Below, one piece after another: positions 1 to 8,196 of a stretch of DNA of 48,578 nucleotides. The notes under the pieces were generated by a model, which was given only the letters and a program-made list of their open reading frames with translations, was not told the origin of the DNA and made no database searches. Source of the DNA: an uncultured Collinsella sp. (GTDB lineage: Bacteria; Actinomycetota; Coriobacteriia; Coriobacteriales; Coriobacteriaceae); assembly GCA_959604825.1 (NCBI GenBank), contig CAUHCN010000016.1, positions 1 through 48,578 on the forward strand, written 5' to 3'. The position numbers and the translations under genes were made by a program. Every line of letters begins with the position of its first letter. Position 1 is the first letter of the stretch.

Positions 1-325
1 GCTACAGCTCGAAGGTCACCGGCGACGCCGAGCGCGGCTTCACCGTGACCAACACCTCCACGGCCAAGGTCTCGGTGCCCGTCGAGAAGAAGTGGGTCGG
101 CCCGGCGGCCGAGAAGGCCACCGTGCGCCTGCTCGCCGACGGGAAGGACACCGGCGAGTCGGCCGAGCTGTCGAAGTCCAATAGCTGGAAGCACTCCTTC
201 GAGGGCCTGCCCAAGTACTCCAAGTCCGGCTCCGTGATCGACTACGCCGTGGCCGAGGTGCCCGTCGAGGGCTACAGCTCGAAGGTCACCGGCGACGCCG
301 AGCGCGGCTTCACCGTGACCAACAC
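1..325 (+). repeat. 55-bp exact direct repeat inside Cna-B modules
   Basis: Bases 1-55 are identical to 271-325, an offset of 270 bp or 90 codons. The repeat encodes the end of a Cna-B-like module (GYSSKVTGDAERGFTVTNT). It suggests recent duplication or recombination of whole 90-residue modules, and more copies may lie upstream of the window. Confidence 0.9.
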
Positions 326-3300
326 TGTGAAGACGGGCGAGCTCGACGTCTCCAAGACCGTTGTGGCGCGCGAGGGCCTGGCGGTCGACGCGGACAAGAT
401 ATTTAAGTTTGTGGTTGAGGCCACCGATGCCGCAGGCCGCAACAAAGTGTCCGGCACCTACGGTGACGCGACGTTCGAGGACGGCAAGGCGACCCTCAAG
501 CTCAAAGATGGCCAGACGGCGAGGATCACGGGGCTGCCCGCGGGAACCGCCTACACGGTGACCGAACGTGCCGCCGATGGCTACAAAGCCGCGGTGAACG
601 GAGCCGAGGGATCCAGGGCCGATGGCTCCATCTCGGCCGATCAGGTCGCCTCCGCCGCCTTCACCAACACCTTCGACCCCGCCCCCGCCACGGTGTCCGT
701 CCCCGAGCTCACCAAGGTGCTCGCGGGCGGCCGCAAGCCCGGCCTCCAGGAGGGGGAGTTCGCCTTTGAGCTCTCCCTCGCCGACGGTGCGGGCAATGTC
801 CTCGAGGGCTACCCAATCGAGGCGAAGAATGACAAGGACGGCAAGGTTTCCTTTGGCGAGCTCAGCTTCACCAATCCGGGCACCTACCACGCGACCGTGA
901 CCGAGAAAGCAAGCGGCGATGTCCTGATTGAGGACGACGCGCATGCCTACACCTTCGACATCGCGGTGACTCAGACCGGTGCCGGCCTTAAGGCCGAGAT
1001 CTCCAACGAGCGGGGCAAGAAGACCTTCACCAACACCTTCACGCCGCACGACAACACCAAGACCGTCACCAAGGCGAACGCCTCGGGCGCCAAGGTCGAT
1101 GTGGATGGCAAGCCGGTGGGCGTGGGCGATATCCTCACCTATACCATCGGCTGGGCCAATAACAGCGTCGACGACAGGGGCGCCGCGCAGGCGGCCGACG
1201 TGACGGTGACCGATGTCCTGCCCAAGGGCGTTAACTATGTTGAGGGTTCTGCCGACGGTGCCGCCTACGACGCTGCGACGCGCACCCTTACCTGGTCGCT
1301 CGGCGAGCAGGCTGCGGGCGCCACGGGCACGCTCAGCTTTGACGTGAAGGTCTCCGCCGAAGCCGCCGTGGTCGACGACATCTCCAACACCGCCACGGTC
1401 AAGGTGGGGGAGAACGAATCCCAGACCAACACGACCCACAACAGCGTGTCCCGCGAGGGCAGCCTCACCGTCAAGAAGACGGTCGTCGGCGGCGACAGCC
1501 AACGCGAGTTCGGCTTTACGGTCGCGCTGACCGATGGGGACGGCGAGCCCGTCTCTGGCATCTTCGGCAAGGGCGAGCACGCCGTGACGTTCACGGACGG
1601 CAAGACGACCTTCACGCTTAAGGACGGCGGGGAGAAGGCCATCGACGGCCTGCCCGTGGGCGCGCGCTACACCGTGACCGAGGATGCCGCCGAGGGCTAC
1701 ACGACTGCTGTTAACGGGGCTGACGGCTCCAAGGCCGAGGGTGCCGTGACCGAGGACGGCGCGACCGTCGCGTTCACCAACACGTACGGAACGGCCACCG
1801 AGGGCAGGGACGTCTCCACCGCGGGACTCTTCACCAAGACACTCAAGGGACGCGACTGGGCGGAGGGCGACAGCTTCCAGTTCGCGCTCGCGGGCGAGGA
1901 CGGCGCCCCCATGCCCGAGGGCTCTGCCGACGGCTCCAAGACCGTCAGCGTGACGGCCGCCGCCGGCACCAAGGCGGGCGATAGGGTCGCCTTCGACTTC
2001 GGCCCCATCCGCTACACGCTCGACGACATCAAGGACGCCGGGTTCGCCGAGGTCGGCGGCAAGCGCGTGCGCGCCAAGACCTTCACCTACACGGTGCGCG
2101 AGGTCAGGCCCGATGACGGCTCCGCCATCGCCGGTGTGGCCTACGACGGCCACGCCGCCACGATGACGGTGACCGTGACCGACGACGGCTCCGGCAACCT
2201 CACGGCCACGACGCCCGCAATCGCGCAGGCGAGCGGCGGCGACTTCGTCAACACCTACACGACCGAGCTCGACTACTCGGCCCGCGCGGGCGTGCGCCTG
2301 TCCAAGACGCTCTCCGGCCGCGCCATGGAGGCGGGGCAGTTCGCCTTCACCGTGACCGCGGACGCCGAGACGGCCGCCAAGCTCGGCCTCAAGACCGGCA
2401 AGGACGCCTACGCCGTGGCCGCTGCCGATGACGGTGCGGCCGACCTGGTCGACCTCATCGGCGGGACCGCGGGCAGCGACGTGAAGTTCACCGACGCCGA
2501 TGCGGGCAAGACCTACAGCTTCACCGTTACCGAGACCAAGCTCGGCGGCGAGGGCTACACCAACGACACCGCGCCGCGCACGGTGACCATCGCGCCCGGC
2601 TACGACGCCGCGACGGGCAAGCTCACGGTCACGACCACAGTTGCCAAGGACGGCGTCGAGGTCGCCCGCAGCGAGGTCTCCACGGCGGATGACGCCACGG
2701 CGACGCCTGCGTTCGTGACAGTCGCGTTCGAGAACTCCTACGAGGCCACCGGAATGCTCGGCGGCGAGGGCGGCGCGGCTATCAACGCCACCAAGACGCT
2801 GACGGGTCGCGCCGCGGCGGCGGGCGAGTTCTCGTTCTCCGTCCGCGATGCCCGGGGCAACGTGGTCGCGACCGCGACCAACCAGGCCTCCGGCGACGGC
2901 GAGGCCGCGGGACTTGCGTTCTCGCCTATTGCCTACACTACTGACGCGCTCGAGCGGATGGCGGGAGACGGTACCGCCACCAAGGCCGCCGACGGCTCCT
3001 GGGTCATTCCCTATACCGTTTCCGAGGACGGTACGGACCGGCTGCCTGCGGGCGTGACGGCGGCCACGTCGAGCTTCGGCATCACGGTCAAGGTGACCGA
3101 TAACGGCAAGGGCGGGCTGGATGTGGCCGTGACCTACCCCGAGGGCTCCGACAGCACGCTGTCGTTTGTGAATGCCTATAGCGCCGGCGAGGCGAGGGTC
3201 GATCTCGCGGGCACCAAGACGCTGGCGCTTAGCCAAGCCGGACTCGGCCTCACGCAGGCCGACATTGCGGGCAAGTACACCTTTAAGATTGAGCCGCTGG

Positions 3301-4616
3301 ACGGCGCGCCCGCGCCGATCGACGCCTCCGGCAAGACGGTGACCGAGGCGGCCAACGACGCCGCCGGTAACGTCGCGCTGGGCCACGTCACGTTTAAGCA
3401 GCCGAGCGACCTCGATGACGTCGAGATCGACGGCGGCGGCCTGCGCACCAAGACGTTCACCTACCGGGTGAGCGAGTCCGGTTCGGTCGACGGCGTGGTC
3501 AATGACGCGACGGCAACCAGGACCTTCATGGTCAGGGTGGTCGAGGACACCGCCGCGGGCACGCTTGTCGCGAAGGTCCTGCCCGCAGAGGGCACGCCCG
3601 AGGGCAGGGGCGCGTTCGAGTTCACCAACACCTACGGCGTGAACCCGACGCCGAGCTCCGTCACCGACCAGATCAAAGTGAGCAAGAAGCTCGAGGGCCG
3701 TGATTTGGCCGAGGGCGAGTTTGAGTTCCAGCTGGTCGAGATTGCCGCTGACGGCAGCGAGAGCGTCGTGGCGACGGGCAAGAACGCCGCCGACGGCACG
3801 GTCGCGCTCAGCCCCGTCACCTACACCGCGCCCGGCACGCACGGCTACGAGCTGCGCGAGGTCGCCGGCACGGCGGGCGGCGTGACGTACGACAAGACGA
3901 CGTACCGCGTGCGCACGACGGTCACCGATGCCAAAAACGGCACGCTCGCCGTCAAGCACGAGCTCATGGATGCCGAGGGCAATCCCACGGGCGACGACTC
4001 GGTGACGTTCACCAACGGCTACGAGGCCGCACCTGTCACCCTCAGGCTGGGCGCCGCCAAGGTGCTCAAGGGCGCCGAGCTCAAGGCGGGCCAGTTTGGC
4101 TTTGAGCTCAAGGGCCGGGACGGCAAGGTCATGTCGACCGCCAAGAATACCGCCGACGGCAGCGTCGTGTTCGATGCGCTGACCTTCAAGCGGGCCGGCA
4201 CCTACACCTTCACGGTGAGCGAGGTCGACGACGGCCAGGCGCATGTGACCTACGACAAGGCGGTGCACAAGATCGTCGTCACGGTGAGCGACGAGGCAGC
4301 AGGCGGCACCAAGACGGGCCACCTGTCGGCGAAGGTCTCCTACGAGGGCGACGCCAACATGCCGCCGGTCTTCACCAACAGCTACGTCGAGGAGCCCGGC
4401 ACCCCCGAGAACCCCGAGAACCCCGGCACGCCGGGCGGCGGCTCGGGCGGCGGTTCCGATAACGGCTCCGGCGGAGGCTCCGGCGGCGACGGCTCCAAGG
4501 GCGGTATGCCCGACACCGGCGACCGCAGCCTGCCGGTTGAGGCGCTCGGCGCCATGGCCGGCATCGGCGCGCTGGCCGTCGCGGGTGGCGCGGTCCTGTA
4601 CCGCAAGCGCCGCTAG
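1..4616 (+). CDS. Large LPXTG-type surface protein with Cna-B/pilin-like repeats, 5' end missing
   Basis: The frame is open from base 3, so the gene begins before the window; the GTG at 45 lies inside a repeat and is not a start. About 1537 residues are visible. Domain order by position: Cna-B-like modules to about 690, a pilin-like (FctA/isopeptide) module to 1045, a DUF11-like module (1048-1450, with a VTDVLPKGV motif), another Cna-B module to about 1785, then six pilin-like modules to about 4385, each ending in a version of FTNTY. A Gly/Ser/Pro-rich wall-spanning linker follows, then MPDTG (4506-4520), a hydrophobic helix and a basic tail (RKRR). This is a sortase substrate, probably an adhesin or pilus-like stalk; Cna-B and FctA folds usually hold intramolecular isopeptide bonds. 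The sortase is not in the window. The ligand is unknown. Confident in the class of protein. Confidence 0.93.
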   Translation, partial: YSSKVTGDAERGFTVTNTSTAKVSVPVEKKWVGPAAEKATVRLLADGKDTGESAELSKSNSWKHSFEGLPKYSKSGSVIDYAVAEVPVEGYSSKVTGDAERGFTVTNTVKTGELDVSKTVVAREGLAVDADKIFKFVVEATDAAGRNKVSGTYGDATFEDGKATLKLKDGQTARITGLPAGTAYTVTERAADGYKAAVNGAEGSRADGSISADQVASAAFTNTFDPAPATVSVPELTKVLAGGRKPGLQEGEFAFELSLADGAGNVLEGYPIEAKNDKDGKVSFGELSFTNPGTYHATVTEKASGDVLIEDDAHAYTFDIAVTQTGAGLKAEISNERGKKTFTNTFTPHDNTKTVTKANASGAKVDVDGKPVGVGDILTYTIGWANNSVDDRGAAQAADVTVTDVLPKGVNYVEGSADGAAYDAATRTLTWSLGEQAAGATGTLSFDVKVSAEAAVVDDISNTATVKVGENESQTNTTHNSVSREGSLTVKKTVVGGDSQREFGFTVALTDGDGEPVSGIFGKGEHAVTFTDGKTTFTLKDGGEKAIDGLPVGARYTVTEDAAEGYTTAVNGADGSKAEGAVTEDGATVAFTNTYGTATEGRDVSTAGLFTKTLKGRDWAEGDSFQFALAGEDGAPMPEGSADGSKTVSVTAAAGTKAGDRVAFDFGPIRYTLDDIKDAGFAEVGGKRVRAKTFTYTVREVRPDDGSAIAGVAYDGHAATMTVTVTDDGSGNLTATTPAIAQASGGDFVNTYTTELDYSARAGVRLSKTLSGRAMEAGQFAFTVTADAETAAKLGLKTGKDAYAVAAADDGAADLVDLIGGTAGSDVKFTDADAGKTYSFTVTETKLGGEGYTNDTAPRTVTIAPGYDAATGKLTVTTTVAKDGVEVARSEVSTADDATATPAFVTVAFENSYEATGMLGGEGGAAINATKTLTGRAAAAGEFSFSVRDARGNVVATATNQASGDGEAAGLAFSPIAYTTDALERMAGDGTATKAADGSWVIPYTVSEDGTDRLPAGVTAATSSFGITVKVTDNGKGGLDVAVTYPEGSDSTLSFVNAYSAGEARVDLAGTKTLALSQAGLGLTQADIAGKYTFKIEPLDGAPAPIDASGKTVTEAANDAAGNVALGHVTFKQPSDLDDVEIDGGGLRTKTFTYRVSESGSVDGVVNDATATRTFMVRVVEDTAAGTLVAKVLPAEGTPEGRGAFEFTNTYGVNPTPSSVTDQIKVSKKLEGRDLAEGEFEFQLVEIAADGSESVVATGKNAADGTVALSPVTYTAPGTHGYELREVAGTAGGVTYDKTTYRVRTTVTDAKNGTLAVKHELMDAEGNPTGDDSVTFTNGYEAAPVTLRLGAAKVLKGAELKAGQFGFELKGRDGKVMSTAKNTADGSVVFDALTFKRAGTYTFTVSEVDDGQAHVTYDKAVHKIVVTVSDEAAGGTKTGHLSAKVSYEGDANMPPVFTNSYVEEPGTPENPENPGTPGGGSGGGSDNGSGGGSGGDGSKGGMPDTGDRSLPVEALGAMAGIGALAVAGGAVLYRKRR

Positions 4617-4627
4617 CGATGTGCACG

Positions 4628-4662
4628 AGTGGGGCGAATCCATCCGATGGGTTCGCCCCACT
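4628..4662 (+). terminator. Strong hairpin after the surface-protein gene
   Basis: A 15-bp stem (4628-4642 with 4648-4662, one wobble) and a 5-base loop start 12 bases after the stop codon. There is no U tract, so it may stabilise or end the transcript by another route. Its right arm touches the predicted SRP RNA promoter. Confidence 0.6.
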
Positions 4663-4690
4663 TGCCCTGCTGGACGGGAGCAGGTAAGAT
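4662..4690 (+). promoter_or_regulatory. Promoter of the SRP RNA gene
   Basis: TTGCCC (4662-4667), a 17-bp spacer and TAAGAT (4685-4690) fit a sigma-70 type promoter. The implied start near 4697 sits just before the 5' arm of the SRP RNA stem. Confidence 0.6.
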
Positions 4691-4696
4691 ATACCG

Positions 4697-4807
4697 AGCG
4701 CCTAGCGCGTTCGATGGGTTCGGATGACGACATGTTCCGAATCTGGTCAGGTCCGGAAGGAAGCAGCCATAAGGAGCCTCTGTCGGGCATCCGAATCCAT
4801 CGAGCGC
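4697..4807 (+). ncRNA. ffs: Signal recognition particle RNA, small bacterial (4.5S) type
   Basis: The RNA core of the particle that targets nascent membrane and secreted proteins with Ffh. The region contains the hallmark apical loop GGTCAGGTCCGGAAGGAAGC (4745-4764) followed by AGCC. The outer stem is formed by 4705-4726 pairing with 4788-4807. It has its own promoter (4662-4690) and terminator (4803-4821). The short single hairpin without an Alu domain is the 4.5S class. The ends are estimates from stem pairing and promoter position. Confidence 0.95.
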
Positions 4808-4821
4808 ACGGGCGCTTTTTT
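4803..4821 (+). terminator. Rho-independent terminator of the SRP RNA
   Basis: A short GC stem (AGCGC ... GCGCT) overlaps the 3' end of the RNA and is followed by six T residues (4816-4821). Confidence 0.75.
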
Positions 4822-4829
4822 GGTGCCGC

Positions 4830-4934
4830 GATGCGGTCCCGGTGCCGGCGGGCTGGTTGGTGTCTCGCTGGTCCTCGGCTTTGCCTGCGGGATCGCTCGA
4901 CTACCAAACAGCCCGCCGGCACCGGGACCGCATC
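4830..4934. repeat. Long perfect palindrome with 26-bp arms
   Basis: Bases 4830-4855 are the exact reverse complement of 4909-4934. The pairing continues inward past one mismatch for about five more bases. The loop is about 43-53 bases. It lies just after the SRP RNA terminator. Open frames on either strand here are only the palindrome reading itself. The rest of 4935-5072 shows nothing I can identify. Confidence 0.85.
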
Positions 4935-5072
4935 GTCCAAAAATCACCCGTAAAGGCGCGTTAGCCTAATTAAATCTATCCCTTAAGGAATGCTGCTCGT
5001 TGGCGTTGTTTGGAGCGCGGTGGCGATGCGCTTCAAGAGACAGCGGCATTACCATTTGTTTTTACAAGTAAA

Positions 5073-5107
5073 GAGGCTCGTTTCCCTGGGTTGGGGAAAC
5101 GGGCCTC
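5073..5107 (-). terminator. Terminator hairpin, probably bidirectional
   Basis: A 13-bp stem with one bulged position (5073-5086 with 5094-5107) and a 7-base loop. On the minus strand it is 3' of the coiled-coil surface protein gene and followed by TTTACTT; on the plus strand it is followed by GTTTTGTTT. Confidence 0.65.
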
Positions 5108-5155
5108 GTTTTGTTTCTGGGCTTGTGGATTGGCGAAGACAATAACCGCTGGCAG

Positions 5156-5287
5156 CTACCTTGAGTTCTTGATACGGCGTACGCCCGCGGCGGTTATTCC
5201 GAGGCCTGCGGCGGCGATTCCTGCGAGTGCGATTGCGCTCGGCGCTGAGTCTCCCGTGTTCGCGAGCTTGCCAGTGGTCGTATTTGC
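5156..5287 (-). other. Orphaned cell-wall sorting signal in frame with the upstream gene
   Basis: Translation of the minus strand directly past the TAA at 5288-5290, in the same frame, gives ANTTTGK, then LANTGD, a hydrophobic helix of about 20 residues (IALAGIAAAGLGITAAG) and a basic tail (RRIKNSR), ending at TAG (5156-5158). That is the complete anatomy of a sortase sorting signal. It belongs to the 5288-6124 gene but is separated from it by a single stop codon. Confidence 0.85.
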
Positions 5288-6124
5288 TTACTTGGTGGAG
5301 CTCGATGGAGCGTATTTGCCGGTCGCGGGCGAGCTGGCGGGCTGTGCCGTTTCGGCCGGCTGCGCTGAGCTGGAGGGTTTTGTCGTCTCGGCGGGTTTCG
5401 TTATTTCGGGTGAGGTGGCCTTGTCTGCCGCGGCTTTCGCCTCTTCGTATGCCTTGCAGGCGTCGTCATAGGCCGCTTGCGCCTTTTCCAAATCGCCGAG
5501 GAGCGCATTTCGCTTGGCTATGTCCTCGTCGATGTGGGCTTTGGCTTCCTCTGCCTCACTTTCTGAATACTGAACCTGTCTTTCCTGGCTTTCGAGCCGG
5601 CGTTGGCAGTGGTGAAGATCATCTTCACAAGATTTTTCTCGCCTTTCTGCCGACATGATCTCACTTCGCAACTGCTTAATAGTTTCGTTAGAAGCTCCGT
5701 CGTCGATTGCCTTATTTAATTCCGCCTGAAGGCCGCTTGTCCGGTTGTGGGCCTCATCGTATTTGGCTTGGGCTGCATCGACGTTCGCTTGCATGGCGGG
5801 AAGGGGTTCCCTCCGTTTGGCGGCTTCCGTCACCACCATGTCGTAGATCTCTTGAAAAGCGGCAATGTCATCATCGATTTCCGCAAGTTTCTCGGGACTT
5901 GCGGCGTCTTTTGCGGCCTCGAGGGTTTTGAGCGCTTCCTGCATGGCTGCATACGCTTTTTCTTTTGCGGCGGCCGCATCTTCCGTATGCAAGGCAACTG
6001 CATTGATGGGGGAACTGGTTTCCGCCGCTATCGCCGTTGCGGGGGCGATTCCCGCGGCGAGTGCCGCGGAAAGGGCGATGCCCAAGGTTGCTCGTCTTGC
6101 TCTTCTTGCGAGAATGTCGTTCAT
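5288..6124 (-). CDS. Secreted coiled-coil surface protein, truncated by an in-frame stop
   Basis: 278 residues. A Sec signal peptide (residues 1 to about 34, cleavage near AIAA-ET) leads into a long charged alpha-helical region (about 45-230) rich in Ala, Glu, Lys and Asp, typical of coiled coils such as M-protein-like surface proteins. A Thr/Pro/Ser-rich stretch (about 235-278) looks like a wall-spanning linker. The ORF stops at TAA (5288-5290), but the sorting signal continues in frame to 5156, so the ancestral product was about 322 residues and wall anchored. As it stands the product should be secreted. Start ATG 6124 has a GAGG ribosome site. This could be a nonsense mutation, a strain variant, readthrough or a sequencing error. 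Function and ligand are unknown. Confidence 0.85.
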   Translation of the reverse strand: MNDILARRARRATLGIALSAALAAGIAPATAIAAETSSPINAVALHTEDAAAAKEKAYAAMQEALKTLEAAKDAASPEKLAEIDDDIAAFQEIYDMVVTEAAKRREPLPAMQANVDAAQAKYDEAHNRTSGLQAELNKAIDDGASNETIKQLRSEIMSAERREKSCEDDLHHCQRRLESQERQVQYSESEAEEAKAHIDEDIAKRNALLGDLEKAQAAYDDACKAYEEAKAAADKATSPEITKPAETTKPSSSAQPAETAQPASSPATGKYAPSSSTK

Positions 6125-6174
6125 CTCGGCACCTCATTTCAAGGGTCGGCGACTAACTTGGTAGCACTAATGTA

Positions 6175-6183
6175 AGTATATCA
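6175..6183 (-). promoter_or_regulatory. Extended -10 promoter of the coiled-coil protein gene
   Basis: On the minus strand TGATATACT (TG-N-TATACT) lies about 50 bases before the start codon. No good -35 is seen, which is normal for extended -10 promoters. Confidence 0.45.
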
Positions 6184-6259
6184 GGCAGTTTGCCCGCCAT
6201 TGATCGGGTGTGCGCGTATACCCCTCTGAAAACTGAATCCCGTTAGAAATGACGAGTTG

Positions 6260-6289
6260 TTTACGCTTCTTTTGGGGTGGCGGTACTAT
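6260..6289 (+). promoter_or_regulatory. Promoter of the first ABC exporter operon
   Basis: TTTACG (6260-6265), 18 bp, TACTAT (6284-6289). The promoter overlaps the possible GTG start at 6277, which argues for the ATG at 6334 as the true start. Confidence 0.5.
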
Positions 6290-6333
6290 CATGGTTCGAA
6301 TTGAATGTGGATGATGATAGGGAGCGCCTATAC

Positions 6334-8196
6334 ATGATTGAGCTGCTCAGGCGTTTTGGCGGTAAGTTTCGCCGCTATATGGTGATTGGTCCTGCGTGCA
6401 AGCTGATCGAAGTGATCTTTGACCTGCTGACGCCGCTGGTGATTGCCCAGATGATTGATAAGGGTATCGGCGCACACGACGTGAACGCCGTCGTCCACTA
6501 CGGTATGGTGCTTGGCGCCATGGCCGTGATCGGCATCTCGTTTACGCTTGTCTGCCAAAAGATGGCCGCGCTCACCTCGCAGGGCATGGGTACCGATATC
6601 CGTGGTGCGCTCTACCAGCACATCAACAAGCTGAGCTATGCCGAACTCGACCGCTTCGGCACGCCGTCGCTCATCACGCGCATTACCAACGACGTCAACC
6701 AGGTTCAGCTCGCCGTGGCGCTGGGCGTGCGCATGCTCATCCGCTGGCCCTTCTTGGCGGTGGGCTCCATGTGCGCGGCCCTTGCCATCGACCTTAAGCT
6801 CGGCATCATCTTTTTGATCTGCACGCCCGCTATCGGCCTGGTGTTTTGGTTTGTCATGGCGCGCTGCATCCCGTACTACAAGCAGCTGCAGGCAAAGCTC
6901 GACCGCATCGCGCTTATCTGCCGCGAAGGCCTTTCAGGCGCTCGCGTGGTTCGCGCCTTCGTGCGCGAGGACCACGAGCGCGAGCGCTTTGCCCAAGCTG
7001 CCGATGACCAGGCCAATACTGCCATCGCGGTGGGTAAGCTCTCGTCGATCCTTAATCCCGTCACGTTTTTGGTGATGAACCTGGGCGTGTGCGCCATCCT
7101 GTGGGTGGGTGGCATCCAGGTCAACGTGGGTGAGCTCACGCAGGGTCAGGTCATGGCGTTTGTGAACTACATGACGCAGACCCTGACCTCCATCGTGTAC
7201 GTCGCCAACCTGGTTGTGGTCTTTACCAAGGCGAGCGCCAGTGCGTCGCGTATCAACGAGGTGCTCAATTGCGTGCCGAGCATCACCGACGAGGGCAACC
7301 AGCCGGTCGCGCTGCCCAAGCCGGGCGTGACGGGCAATGCTGCTCCGGTCTCTGCGCTGAGCTTTGACCATGCGAGTTTTTCGTTTGGCGCGGGCGCGGC
7401 AAATGCCGTGAGCGATGTGACCCTGGAGCTGCCGCTGGGCAAAACGCTCGGCATTATCGGCGGCACGGGCAGCGGCAAGTCCACGCTCGTCTCGCTTATT
7501 CCGCGCCTATACGATGCGAGTACCGGCAGCGTGAGCGTGATGGGCGCCGACGTGCGCACCTGGCCGCTCGACCAGTTGCGCCGTGTGGTCGCGACTGTTC
7601 CGCAGCGCGCGTCGCTGGTGAGCGGCACCATCCGCAGCAACCTGACCTGGCGTGACGAGACGGCGACCGACGAGGAGCTCTGGGCAGCGCTTGATATGGC
7701 GCAGGCGAGCGAGTTCGTGCGCAACAAGCCGCAGGGGCTCGACGCCCCGGTCGAGGCGGGCGGCAAGAACTTTAGCGGTGGCCAGCGCCAGCGTCTGACC
7801 ATCGCGCGCGCCCTAGTGGACTCGCCACAGGTCCTGATCATGGACGACTCCGCCTCGGCACTTGACTTTAAGACTGATGCGGCGCTTCGCCATGCCATTC
7901 GCGAACGAAGCATGCGCGGTGCCGCCGAGGGCGGGCTGCCGCTCACGACGGTGATTGTGAGCCAGCGCGTCTCGACCGTGCGCGACGCCGACATGATCTG
8001 CGTACTCGACCACGGCTCGGTCGCGGGCCTGGGCACGCACGATGAGCTGTACACGACCTGCCAGCTCTATCGCGAGATTTGCCAGTCGCAGCTGCGCCGC
8101 GAGGAACTCGAGGGCCAGCAGGGGAGCACGACGCCCGCGTCCATCCCAGGCGCCGCGTGCGCCCTGGCATCCACTTGCGCAAAGGAGGGCTGCTAA
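6334..8196 (+). CDS. ABC exporter half-transporter, degenerate-site subunit
   Basis: 620 residues. An N-terminal six-helix ABC exporter membrane domain is followed by an ATPase domain with Walker A GGTGSGKST, signature FSGGQRQR and Walker B VLIMDDSASALD. The catalytic Glu after Walker B is Asp and the H-loop His is Gln (VSQRVST), so this subunit supplies the degenerate ATP site of a heterodimer. Start ATG 6334 is preferred over an in-frame GTG at 6277 because AGGGAG sits at good spacing. The stop codon directly abuts the ATG of the partner gene. Likely a multidrug, lipid or peptide exporter of the BmrCD/LmrCD type; the substrate cannot be told from the sequence. Confidence 0.92.
   Translation: MIELLRRFGGKFRRYMVIGPACKLIEVIFDLLTPLVIAQMIDKGIGAHDVNAVVHYGMVLGAMAVIGISFTLVCQKMAALTSQGMGTDIRGALYQHINKLSYAELDRFGTPSLITRITNDVNQVQLAVALGVRMLIRWPFLAVGSMCAALAIDLKLGIIFLICTPAIGLVFWFVMARCIPYYKQLQAKLDRIALICREGLSGARVVRAFVREDHERERFAQAADDQANTAIAVGKLSSILNPVTFLVMNLGVCAILWVGGIQVNVGELTQGQVMAFVNYMTQTLTSIVYVANLVVVFTKASASASRINEVLNCVPSITDEGNQPVALPKPGVTGNAAPVSALSFDHASFSFGAGAANAVSDVTLELPLGKTLGIIGGTGSGKSTLVSLIPRLYDASTGSVSVMGADVRTWPLDQLRRVVATVPQRASLVSGTIRSNLTWRDETATDEELWAALDMAQASEFVRNKPQGLDAPVEAGGKNFSGGQRQRLTIARALVDSPQVLIMDDSASALDFKTDAALRHAIRERSMRGAAEGGLPLTTVIVSQRVSTVRDADMICVLDHGSVAGLGTHDELYTTCQLYREICQSQLRREELEGQQGSTTPASIPGAACALASTCAKEGC

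Noticed and set aside
4724..4969. Open frames over the SRP RNA and the following palindrome
   Set aside because: They overlap a clear ncRNA and then translate the palindrome on each strand.
6277..6333. GTG start giving 19 extra residues on the first ABC gene
   Set aside because: The codon lies inside the predicted promoter, and ATG 6334 has a good ribosome site.
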